Shown here one piece after another: positions 7,657 to 15,940 of a stretch of DNA of 64,000 nt. The first letter of the stretch is position 1. Every line of letters starts with the position of its first letter. Under the pieces are notes generated by a model that did no database searches, was not told where the DNA came from, and worked only from the letters and a program-made list of their open reading frames with translations. The stretch lies in contig JAFDYV010000009.1 of NCBI GenBank assembly GCA_018267275.1, forward strand, positions 434,001 to 498,000, read 5' to 3'. The translations under genes were made by a program, and so were the position numbers. Source of the DNA: Bacteroidota bacterium. GTDB lineage: Bacteria; Bacteroidota; Bacteroidia; Cytophagales; Cyclobacteriaceae.

Positions 7657-10545
7657 ATGGCCAACTCCCCAACGCTTCCGTTTTCAGATGTTCAATTAGA
7701 CGAACTCGACCCACGCGAGTATATAGTCATCAAACGGGCACGGGTTAACAACCTCAAAAATCTGAGCGTTGCCATACCACGCAACAAGCTGGTAGTTATT
7801 ACCGGCCTTTCTGGTTCGGGCAAATCATCTCTGGCATTTGATACGCTGTTTGCCGAGGGTCAACGCATGTATGTGGAAAGCCTAAGTTCCTATGCCCGCC
7901 AGTTTTTAGGCCGCATGGAGAAGCCAGAAGTGGATTACATCCGTGGGGTATCGCCCGCCATTGCCATCGAGCAAAAGGTAAATACAAGGAATCCACGGTC
8001 AACTGTGGGAACGACCACCGAAATATATGATTATCTCAAATTGCTCTTTGCCCGCGTGGGCAAAACATATTCGCCCGCGAGCGGACATGAAGTAAAACGA
8101 GACACAGTAACCGATGTAGTCGAATTCATCAACAAGCAAAAAGAAGGCACACGTGTGATGGTGGCCTGCCCGCTGAAGTTGCAGAAAGGCCGCAAGTTGG
8201 CTGATGAGTTGAATTTATTACTGAGTAAAGGTTTTGCCCGCGTATTGATTAATGGCGAGGTGAAGTTTATTGAAGAGTTGGTGAATCCCTCACCTCTTCC
8301 TTCAGACACCCCTCTCCCCAGGGAGAGGGGAAGGGGTGAGGGGAAAAAATCTCAACCAAAAAAAGATGACACAGTCGAAATCCTAATCGACCGTGCCGCA
8401 GTGAATGCAACGGACGAAGACCTTACCTTTCGTTTATCTGACTCAGTACAGACTGCTTTTTTTGAGGGGCATGGTGATTGCTTGGTATATGTAGAGGGAC
8501 AACAAAAAAAGAATTTCTCCGATCGTTTCGAATTGGATGGAATTACGTTTACCGAACCGTCTGTTAATTTCTTTAGTTTCAACAATCCCTACGGTGCCTG
8601 CCAAACCTGCGAGGGTTTTGGAAAGATATTGGGCATCGATGAAGACCTGGTAATTCCAGACAAAAGCCTGTCGGTATATGAGGGAGCCATAGCACCTTGG
8701 CGGGGAGAGGTGATGAGCGAATGGGCTAAGCCGTTGTTGAAAAATGGAATCAAGTTTGATTTCCCAGTGCACCGGCCCATTAGCGAACTCTCGCGCAAGC
8801 AATATGACTTGCTCTGGAATGGCAATGAACACTTTGATGGCCTTCATGAGTTCTTTCGTTACCTCGCTTCGAAAACACACAAGATTCAATACCGGGTTAT
8901 GCTTTCGCGGTACCGCGGCCGAACAACCTGCCCGGATTGCCGTGGTACCAAACTCCGCAAAGATGCATCGTATGTAAAGATTGCCGACACTTCGATTACA
9001 GACTTAGTATTGATGCCACTCGAAGATGTATTAGCATTCTTTGAAAATTTGACATTGCCAGCGTATGAACAAAAAGTTTCGGAGCGCATTCTCACCGAAA
9101 TAAAAACCCGCCTCCAGTACATGGTAAAGGTTGGGCTGGGGTACCTTACGCTCAATCGGGTAACAGCCACTTTGTCGGGTGGGGAGTTTCAGCGCATCAA
9201 ATTGGCAACTTCATTGGGCAGCGCGTTGGTAGGTTCTATGTACATAATGGATGAGCCAAGCATTGGCCTGCATCCGCGAGATACCGCCCGAATGGTAGAA
9301 GTATTAAAATCGCTTCGCGATTTGGGCAACACCGTGATTGTAGTGGAGCATGAAGAAGAGATCATGCGCGCGGCCGACCAAATCATTGACATTGGTCCCG
9401 ATGCCGGTTCACATGGCGGCAAGTTGGTCTTCCAAGGCGGCATCAAAGACATCACTGTCAAAACGCAATCGCACACGGCCGAATATCTTTGTGGAAGTGA
9501 GAAAATTGCGGTGCCCGCTCAACGCAGAAAATGGAAAGACTCCATCACGATTATTGGTGCGCGCGAAAACAATCTCAAAAATCTAAGGGTAAAATTTCCT
9601 TTGGGTGTGCTTACGGTTGTCACCGGAGTAAGCGGCTCGGGTAAATCTACACTTATCAAAAAAATATTGTATCCCGCGTTGGGTAGATTGACTGGTAATA
9701 TTGGCGACACACCCGGCAAGTACGATCAACTAATCGGTGATTTTAACATCATCAAGCAAATTGAATTTGTTGATCAAAACCCTATCGGCAAATCATCTCG
9801 ATCAAATCCTATTAGCTACGTAAAGGCATACGATGTCATTCGCAATTTGTATGCCGACCAGCCGCTGTCAAAACAACGCGGGTACAAACCATCGCACTTT
9901 TCATTCAATGTGGAAGGTGGTCGTTGCGATACCTGCGAAGGTGAAGGCGAAATAAAAGTAGAAATGCAGTTTATGGCCGACATCTTTTTGGAGTGCGAAA
10001 GCTGCCATGGCAAACGTTTTAAGCAAGAGGTGCTGGAGATTGAGCACAAAGGCAAATCGATTGCCGATGTGTTGGATATGACCGTGGAAGAAGGGTTGGA
10101 ATTTTTCAAAGACAAAAAACCCGTGTACGACCGCATACTGCCGTTGTTTGATGTGGGTTTGGGTTACGTCAAGTTGGGGCAATCTTCCAATTCATTATCG
10201 GGTGGAGAAGCGCAACGCGTGAAGCTTGCATCCTTCTTAGGAAAAAATTCCTCCGATAATGGTGAGCACATTCTTTTCATTTTTGATGAACCGACTACTG
10301 GCTTACACTTTCATGATATTTCGAAACTACTAAAAGCCATGAATGCGCTGGTGGATGAAGGCCATAGCGTGATGGTGATTGAGCATAATCTAGAAGTGAT
10401 CAAATGTGCAGATTGGATTATTGACCTTGGCCCCGAGGGTGGAGAAAAAAACGGAGGCCAGCTTTTATTTGAAGGAACACCTGAAGACATGGCGAAAAAA
10501 GGGAAAGGGTATACGGCTGAATTTCTAAAAACTAAAATTAGCTAG
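7657..10545 (+). CDS. uvrA: UvrA excinuclease ABC subunit A (paralogue 1)
   Basis: 962 residues with two ABC ATPase modules. The first Walker A is GLSGSGKSS and the second GVSGSGKST; signature motifs are LSGGEFQR and LSGGEAQR; Walker B strands are [11 protein letters not shown] and [11 protein letters not shown]. Zinc-binding pairs are CQTC with CPDC in the first half and CDTC with CESC in the second. UvrA scans DNA with UvrB for bulky lesions in nucleotide excision repair. A 19-residue proline/arginine-rich insertion (211-229) is encoded by a palindromic repeat. A second UvrA, with features closer to canonical UvrA, lies at the right edge, so this copy may be the accessory Bacteroidota paralogue. 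Confidence 0.95.
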   Translation: MANSPTLPFSDVQLDELDPREYIVIKRARVNNLKNLSVAIPRNKLVVITGLSGSGKSSLAFDTLFAEGQRMYVESLSSYARQFLGRMEKPEVDYIRGVSPAIAIEQKVNTRNPRSTVGTTTEIYDYLKLLFARVGKTYSPASGHEVKRDTVTDVVEFINKQKEGTRVMVACPLKLQKGRKLADELNLLLSKGFARVLINGEVKFIEELVNPSPLPSDTPLPRERGRGEGKKSQPKKDDTVEILIDRAAVNATDEDLTFRLSDSVQTAFFEGHGDCLVYVEGQQKKNFSDRFELDGITFTEPSVNFFSFNNPYGACQTCEGFGKILGIDEDLVIPDKSLSVYEGAIAPWRGEVMSEWAKPLLKNGIKFDFPVHRPISELSRKQYDLLWNGNEHFDGLHEFFRYLASKTHKIQYRVMLSRYRGRTTCPDCRGTKLRKDASYVKIADTSITDLVLMPLEDVLAFFENLTLPAYEQKVSERILTEIKTRLQYMVKVGLGYLTLNRVTATLSGGEFQRIKLATSLGSALVGSMYIMDEPSIGLHPRDTARMVEVLKSLRDLGNTVIVVEHEEEIMRAADQIIDIGPDAGSHGGKLVFQGGIKDITVKTQSHTAEYLCGSEKIAVPAQRRKWKDSITIIGARENNLKNLRVKFPLGVLTVVTGVSGSGKSTLIKKILYPALGRLTGNIGDTPGKYDQLIGDFNIIKQIEFVDQNPIGKSSRSNPISYVKAYDVIRNLYADQPLSKQRGYKPSHFSFNVEGGRCDTCEGEGEIKVEMQFMADIFLECESCHGKRFKQEVLEIEHKGKSIADVLDMTVEEGLEFFKDKKPVYDRILPLFDVGLGYVKLGQSSNSLSGGEAQRVKLASFLGKNSSDNGEHILFIFDEPTTGLHFHDISKLLKAMNALVDEGHSVMVIEHNLEVIKCADWIIDLGPEGGEKNGGQLLFEGTPEDMAKKGKGYTAEFLKTKIS
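8287..8343. repeat. Palindromic repeat translated in frame inside uvrA
   Basis: 57 bases (19 codons). An inner perfect 10-bp stem (CCCCTCTCCC at 8309-8318, GGGAGAGGGG at 8321-8330) has a 2-base loop and is flanked by outer arms 8287-8300 and 8329-8343 that pair with one mismatch. It encodes [18 protein letters not shown], a low-complexity stretch foreign to UvrA. The pattern is like that of small palindromic elements that insert into coding genes while keeping the frame. Confidence 0.8.
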
Positions 10546-10548
10546 CGT

Positions 10549-10971
10549 ATGAAAAACATTGTTGCGATTTTTGTTGCGGTTGTCGCGCATTTATCAGTAA
10601 ATGCCCAAGAAGATTTGCAAGTAGACAAGCTTTCGAGAAAAAAATTTACTTGGCTCACACAGAAAAGTCTTGACTCGCTCGCAGGCATCCTCGATGAACG
10701 ATTGATGTACGTCCACTCCAATGGCTGGACACAAACCAAAAAGGAAATCATTGACGACCTAAAAAGTGGTAAACTCAATTATGTTTCGATTGACGTGAAA
10801 TCAAACAAAGTCCGAGTGTATAATAACACAGCCATTGTAAATGGGGCGGGCAGTTTTCAAGTAACAATGGATGGTAAACCATTGACGATTGAACTCAACT
10901 ATACTGAGGTCTACGTGAAAGAAAATGGTCGGTGGTTTCTCGCCTCCCGCCATTCCAACCGACTGCAATAA
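10549..10971 (+). CDS. Secreted DUF4440 / NTF2-like protein
   Basis: 140 residues with a signal peptide (about 1-19, ending VNAQ). The rest fits the NTF2-like (SnoaL/DUF4440) cone fold: an opening helix with DSLAGILDERLMYVHSNGWTQTK, then alternating strands, ending with YTEVYVKENGRWFLASRHSN, a typical family ending. Such proteins bind small ligands or are catalytically simple; the role here is unknown. The start lies three bases after the uvrA stop, so it is probably co-transcribed, but there is no obvious functional link to repair. Confidence 0.8.
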   Translation: MKNIVAIFVAVVAHLSVNAQEDLQVDKLSRKKFTWLTQKSLDSLAGILDERLMYVHSNGWTQTKKEIIDDLKSGKLNYVSIDVKSNKVRVYNNTAIVNGAGSFQVTMDGKPLTIELNYTEVYVKENGRWFLASRHSNRLQ

Positions 10972-10975
10972 AAAA

Positions 10976-10993
10976 AGGGTAATTTCTTACCCT
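10976..10993 (-). terminator. Terminator between convergent genes
   Basis: A perfect 7-bp stem (AGGGTAA/TTACCCT) with a 4-base loop. On the minus strand a run of seven T follows the stem, suiting the S10 peptidase transcript. On the plus strand the following CTTTTCCTTT is weaker, so stopping there may be partial. Confidence 0.7.
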
Positions 10994-11017
10994 CTTTTCC
11001 TTTCTTCGAAAACAGAA

Positions 11018-12484
11018 TCAGTACTTGGCCGAGCCAGTTGGCGTAGACTTTTTGATAAAATCGCGAATGTGTTCGTTGGAGGAAGCCAAGTCTTCCGCAC
11101 GCAGGTACATCATGTGGCCGCTGCGGTAGCCTTCAAACCGAAGGCGGTCTTTCATCTTTCCGCTAGGGTCTAGTTGCCACATCGAATATTTTGCATCGAA
11201 GTAAGTAGTAGCACCATCGTAGTAGCCGCTCTGAATCATCACATGCAAATACGGATTTTCGGCCATTGCCATCCGAAGGTTCTCACCCGTGTTGTCATTT
11301 GAATTGTCCCATGGGCGCACGGGGCCAAACATGTTGTATTGCAAATCAGTTTTGTATTTCAGCACATCGCGCAAGTAGTAATTGATGGCTGGCGTAAAGG
11401 AATGTAACCAAGACGTAAGTTCTGAATTGTAATCCGGACTACTGCCCGCTTGTTGTTTGTCGATACCGAGGTAGCGTGAATCCAATCTACCCACCGTAAA
11501 GCCTTTTTCGCGCAGTAAATCCTTCCAAAAATAATTGGTAGGCACGGCCAAATTGTGGTGAAGAACTGTCCGCTCAGATAAACCAGAATAACGAGCAACT
11601 TTTGCAGCAATTTGTTTTTTCTTTTGTTCTTCCAAAAAGCCACCGCGCGCCAAAGCCGGAATAAACTCATCAATTGTAAACTGCTCTGACTCGGCCAGCA
11701 CTTCGTTCAAATCTTTTTGTTGTAAGTCGGGTGCTAGTGCTTTTTGGTACCAAGCTGCTGCTGTATAGTATGGCAACGACAGCGCATCGTTGACGGCACC
11801 ATCACGCTTCAAGCCCAATTCCGTAGGTGAAACTAAAATCACGCCATTCAAATACATCCAATGTGCATTTTGGAGTTCGAGTGCCAAGCCTGATACACGC
11901 GTAGTGCCATAGCTTTCGCCAATCAAATATTTAGGAGAAGTCCAGCGGCCTTGGCGGGAAACAAAATTATCCACCCAATCGCCCAAGTATTTAATGTCTG
12001 CATTCACGCCAAAGAAGGTTGACTTTTCTGCTTTAGGATCGAGGATGCGCGAGAAGCCAGTATTGACAGGATCGACATAAACGATGTCAGCAACGTCCAA
12101 AATTGAATGAGGGTTATCGCGCACACCGTACGGCTGCACAGGAAAACCCTCTGAATCAATATTCAACTGCTTCGGGCCTGTGTAGGCCACATGCATCCAC
12201 ACCGATGCCGAGCCAGGGCCGCCATTAAATGAAATCACCAACGGTCTGCGGCTCTTGTCGGTGATATCGGTACGTTCGTAATAAATGTAAAATAAAGCAG
12301 CGCTCGGTTTGCCTTCGGCATTCCAAACAGGTTGCGTGCCAGCCGTTACTTTATATGGAACGGGTTTGCCTTTGATGGTGACGTTGCCAGTAGAATTAAC
12401 GGCAGACTCAGCAGGCAATACGCGCTCTTGTGCAAAAGTGCTGATGGAAAAGAATATCAGAAGAAAGGTAAATGTAGACTTCAT
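11018..12484 (-). CDS. S10 family serine carboxypeptidase
   Basis: 488 residues with an N-terminal signal peptide (MKSTFTFLLIFFSISTFAQ). S10 landmarks: SFNGGPGSASVWMH (oxyanion region), GESYGTTR carrying the nucleophile Ser, a C-terminal acid region around VMIQSGYYDGAT, and the catalytic His in YRSGHMMYL. Serine carboxypeptidases release C-terminal residues from peptides; secreted bacterial S10 proteins probably work in the periplasm or outside the cell. The gene stands alone between a terminator and a 475-base spacer. Confidence 0.93.
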   Translation of the reverse strand: MKSTFTFLLIFFSISTFAQERVLPAESAVNSTGNVTIKGKPVPYKVTAGTQPVWNAEGKPSAALFYIYYERTDITDKSRRPLVISFNGGPGSASVWMHVAYTGPKQLNIDSEGFPVQPYGVRDNPHSILDVADIVYVDPVNTGFSRILDPKAEKSTFFGVNADIKYLGDWVDNFVSRQGRWTSPKYLIGESYGTTRVSGLALELQNAHWMYLNGVILVSPTELGLKRDGAVNDALSLPYYTAAAWYQKALAPDLQQKDLNEVLAESEQFTIDEFIPALARGGFLEEQKKKQIAAKVARYSGLSERTVLHHNLAVPTNYFWKDLLREKGFTVGRLDSRYLGIDKQQAGSSPDYNSELTSWLHSFTPAINYYLRDVLKYKTDLQYNMFGPVRPWDNSNDNTGENLRMAMAENPYLHVMIQSGYYDGATTYFDAKYSMWQLDPSGKMKDRLRFEGYRSGHMMYLRAEDLASSNEHIRDFIKKSTPTGSAKY

Positions 12485-12959
12485 TTCAGTTATTGATTTA
12501 GTGATTCGGTTAAAAATACACAGTCATGCCGTTTAAGTGGAAGTCTGAGTTTTAAATGCGCAATTGCCTGTATGAGCGGTTGAATTTTAAGGATGCGTTT
12601 TAAACACCCAATCAATGGCACCAATCCTGAGCGGCCACGGGGTGCGGCAAGTTGGTCAAGCATTCACTCAAAGAAATACACGCCTTCGCAAGAGCCACAA
12701 CGCTAGCGATGGATCTCCTTTTTAGAATCTGTGCTTCAGTTAGGGGATTCTTCGCTCGGGCATCCGTTTCTATTAACGTTGTAAGCTCTTTGGGCAATTG
12801 CTTTTAATGAACTTTTCGACTCTGCCGCTCAGAATAGTGTTTCATAATGGTTATAGACGTTCGCTTCATCGACAAATTATTTACCACTAAGATGTAGAAA
12901 GACAAATCTTTTTCGTTTATTTACTTCACAAAATATAAGCATATATTAAATACAAACAT
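12485..12959. other. Intergenic region without a convincing gene
   Basis: 475 bases between divergent S10 peptidase and padR. It holds fragments that resemble the 21331-21400 repeat: GGGATTCTTCGCTCGG-like sequence near 12740-12760 and CGCTCAGAATA at about 12826-12836, perhaps a decayed copy. A 61-codon minus-strand frame at 12612-12797 has no recognisable features. The last 60 bases are AT-rich and presumably carry the padR promoter, but no clear TAnnTTTG box was found. Confidence 0.5.
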
Positions 12960-13289
12960 ATGGCGAAGGAATATTTGGGCGAATTTGAAGAATTGGTTTT
13001 GACCATGGTGGCCGCGTTGCAAGAAGATGCGTATGGTGCAGCGATCTCAGAAGAAATAGAAACGCGGTTGAAGCGCGAAGTGAATTTGAGCGCGGTCCAT
13101 GTAACGCTCTATCGATTGGAGGACAAAGGTTACATCAAATCAAGCATGGGTGGTGGGACGAACGAACGAGGCGGTAGGCGAAAACGGATTTTTTCCATCA
13201 CCAGTGCGGGCATGGCCATGCTGCGAGCATTGAAGGAATCAAGGATTGAATTGTGGAAACTAGTGCCACAATTAAAAATAGTGGGTTGA
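12960..13289 (+). CDS. PadR family transcriptional regulator
   Basis: 109 residues. The winged-helix PadR core is visible: LGEFEELVLTMVAALQEDAYG (helix 1; spans about 5-25), SEEIETRLKREVNLSAVHVT (recognition region), LYRLEDKGYIKS and the wing with GGRRKRIFSITSAGMAML. PadR proteins are usually repressors of neighbouring transport or detoxification genes. The stop codon overlaps the ATG of the next gene (TGATG), so it is translationally coupled to the two permeases and probably controls this operon. Confidence 0.92.
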   Translation: MAKEYLGEFEELVLTMVAALQEDAYGAAISEEIETRLKREVNLSAVHVTLYRLEDKGYIKSSMGGGTNERGGRRKRIFSITSAGMAMLRALKESRIELWKLVPQLKIVG

Positions 13290-15940
13290 TGAAGTCGCAA
13301 TCTCTTTTGTGGCCATTGAGAGTTCTACGATGGTTCTGTCCTGCGCACCTCTACGAAGAAATTGAAGGCGACCTGATTCAGAAATTCAATCAGGATCTTA
13401 AGTCGTCAGGCCACTTGAAGTGGTCAGACGACTACAAATTGAAGAGGGCGAAATGGAGATTGGTTTGGAATATTATCCGTTTTTTTAGGCCAGGGATTAT
13501 TTTGAGAAATAAGCTGTCATTTCAACTAAATCAAATTGATATGATTAAAAGTTACTTCATCATTCTGTTTCGCAGTTTGCTGAAACGAAAGTTCTACTCG
13601 GTCATTAACATTTTATGCCTAACGGTGGGCATCACATTTGCTTTGCTCATGGGTATGTTTATTCATGGTGAGCTGCAAGTGAATAAACACTTAGCAGATG
13701 CCGATCGGCTATACCTGCTTGAAAGTAAAGCTCAATCCAGAGATTATCGTGATTTCTTTTCCAGTAGCCTCTTGGTTAGTCAATGTGTAAATCAATACCC
13801 TAATCTATTCGAATCATATTATCGGTTTCTGGACAGGAACATAACAGTTTCAAAAGGCGATAAGCACTTCCGCATTCAGAGTATGATGGGCGATGCTTCA
13901 CTGCTTACCATGTTCGGATTTCCAATTATTTCTGGTAATGCAGAAAGTGCTTTGAAAAATCCCAATTCAATAGTCATCACCCGCAAAGTGGCCAATCAGT
14001 TTTTTGATTCGATGGATGTGATTGGCCAAACGCTCACGGTGTCAACTGAACAAAACGGTAGAAAGGAGTATTCGGTCACAGCCGTAATTGAAGATCCAGA
14101 TGATAAAAATTCAGTTTCCGATTTTATGAATATGGATGCGCAGATTTTCTTAACACTCGAAAATTCAAAAGATTTTTTCCCTTTGTTTGATCAAAACTCA
14201 TGGGACAATTTTATTATTAGTTACATGAAGCTAACGCCTAACGCAAAAGTTTCTGAGGCGGAAGCAGTCATTAATCGAATCATCAAAGGGGTTGCTCCAA
14301 AAGCTAATGACGAACCGCGAACCTATTTCCTAAACCCATTGGCAGACTATTACCGAATGACCAACCACGGAGCTGTTCAGAAGTTGATAGGGTCGCTTGC
14401 TGTGATTGTTGCTTTAATCCTACTGCTGGCCATCAGTAACTTTATTAACATCGCTATTGCCAGTTCATTTTCGCGTGCGAAAGAAGTAGGGGTGCGAAAA
14501 GTAATCGGGGGCTTGCAAGTACAGGTAGTTAGTCAATTTTTGTTAGAGGCATGTGTGATTGCCTTGGCCGCTGGTGTGTTTAGCGTTTTTTTGTATCAGC
14601 TACTGCATTCTTATTTTGCTGATTTGCTAGGTGCGGCATTGCCCTCAACTTTGATGTTCGATAAATCTGTCTGGCTAATAATACTGGTTGGATTTTTAAG
14701 CATCGGTTTGTTAGCTGGCGTTTATCCCGCTATTTTCCAATCAATGGCGCGACCCGTAGATTCTTTGAAAGGAAAGTTCAAATCAGTACAAGGTACGATC
14801 CAATTTTCGCGCGGGCTAATTGGCACGCAATTCCTAATCACTATTTTCATTCTCATTGTTGCTGTTGTTGTATCCGGGCAGGTGTCTTTTTTTCTTGAAA
14901 AAGATTTGGGTTACAACAAGTCTCACGTACTGGTAGTGGGCTCGGTGCCTCGCCTATGGAATGATGCCGGCTTCTCAAAAATGGAATCGGCTAAAAAAGA
15001 GTTTATACAATCAAAAGAGATAAAGTCTGTTTCGCTTTCATGGGGAGCGCCTGGGAACAATTTCAGTCCTGGAGGTAGCAAGGTGTACAAAGCAGGTACG
15101 CCTTCTGAAAAGGCAATCGACCATGTTATTACTTGCGGTGACGAGGACTACGAAAAGGTTTATGAATTGAAATTGGAAGCAGGCAGTTTTTTGGGCGAAT
15201 CCGAGTTGCAGCCTCGCAATAGTGTAGTTATTAATAAGAGTGCTCAAAAAGCTTTGGGTGTTCAGGTAGGCGATCAACTAAAAGCAATTGATTATGGAGA
15301 TACGCTGTTCACGGTAAGGGGTATTGTATCCGATTTCAATTATGAGTCTCTCCATGAAAAAATCGGACCTCTGATGATTATGCAACCAAGTGATTTTCGA
15401 GCTTACCGCTACTTCAATTTTAAACTAGCACCGGGCAATGTAAGCGTGTTAATCAAAGCTGTTGAGAACGCTTGGAAAAAAGCATTTCCTGACGATCCAT
15501 TTGACTATTGGTTTGCTGACGAACGAATGAAAGCCATGTACACAACAGAGTTGCAAATGAAAAAGGCAGCCAACACAGCGGCCGTCTTGATGTTGATTAT
15601 TGTGGTAACAGGTATACTCGGCCTGGTCTCTATGAGTGTATATAAAAGGAAAAAGGAAATCGGCATTCGGAAAGTCTTGGGCGCATCCTTACCTGATATA
15701 CTTTCGCTGATTGCCAAGGAGTACGCTTTGCTAATAGCGATTTCATTTGTGGTGGCGGTGCCATTGGCTTACTTTTCCTCTATCCAGTGGCTTGGGGCAT
15801 TCGCCTACCGAATGGAGTTGAGTTGGTGGATGTTTGCCCTACCCGGAGTTTTACTATTGATTTTTACGATCGTGATTGTAGTGGCACAAGCTCATGGCGC
15901 GGCCGCCTCCAATCCCGTCAAGTCATTGAAGTATGAGTAA
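13289..15940 (+). CDS. FtsX/MacB-type ABC transporter permease with permease-prefix domain (first)
   Basis: About 883 residues from the ATG at 13289, which overlaps the padR stop; an in-frame GTG at 13253 lies within padR and is not needed. An N-terminal prefix domain (about 5-80, with WFCPAHLYEEIEGDLIQKFN) precedes a MacB/FtsX arrangement: one membrane helix near 95-115, a large extracytoplasmic domain, four helices around 365-520, a second periplasmic domain and three helices near the C-terminus. The paired motifs GVRKVIGG and GIRKVLGAS are typical of FtsX-like permeases. It would move lipids, peptides or act mechanically on the envelope, driven by a separate ATPase not encoded here. Confidence 0.88.
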   Translation: MKSQSLLWPLRVLRWFCPAHLYEEIEGDLIQKFNQDLKSSGHLKWSDDYKLKRAKWRLVWNIIRFFRPGIILRNKLSFQLNQIDMIKSYFIILFRSLLKRKFYSVINILCLTVGITFALLMGMFIHGELQVNKHLADADRLYLLESKAQSRDYRDFFSSSLLVSQCVNQYPNLFESYYRFLDRNITVSKGDKHFRIQSMMGDASLLTMFGFPIISGNAESALKNPNSIVITRKVANQFFDSMDVIGQTLTVSTEQNGRKEYSVTAVIEDPDDKNSVSDFMNMDAQIFLTLENSKDFFPLFDQNSWDNFIISYMKLTPNAKVSEAEAVINRIIKGVAPKANDEPRTYFLNPLADYYRMTNHGAVQKLIGSLAVIVALILLLAISNFINIAIASSFSRAKEVGVRKVIGGLQVQVVSQFLLEACVIALAAGVFSVFLYQLLHSYFADLLGAALPSTLMFDKSVWLIILVGFLSIGLLAGVYPAIFQSMARPVDSLKGKFKSVQGTIQFSRGLIGTQFLITIFILIVAVVVSGQVSFFLEKDLGYNKSHVLVVGSVPRLWNDAGFSKMESAKKEFIQSKEIKSVSLSWGAPGNNFSPGGSKVYKAGTPSEKAIDHVITCGDEDYEKVYELKLEAGSFLGESELQPRNSVVINKSAQKALGVQVGDQLKAIDYGDTLFTVRGIVSDFNYESLHEKIGPLMIMQPSDFRAYRYFNFKLAPGNVSVLIKAVENAWKKAFPDDPFDYWFADERMKAMYTTELQMKKAANTAAVLMLIIVVTGILGLVSMSVYKRKKEIGIRKVLGASLPDILSLIAKEYALLIAISFVVAVPLAYFSSIQWLGAFAYRMELSWWMFALPGVLLLIFTIVIVVAQAHGAAASNPVKSLKYE

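Noticed and set aside
12612..12797. 61-codon minus-strand frame in the S10/padR spacer
   Set aside because: No recognisable domain, no clear start region, and it overlaps repeat-like fragments; most likely non-coding.
12935..12962. CATAT...ATATG half-sites just before the padR start, as a PadR operator
   Set aside because: Too short and AT-rich to tell from background; PadR sites are longer and I see no second copy.
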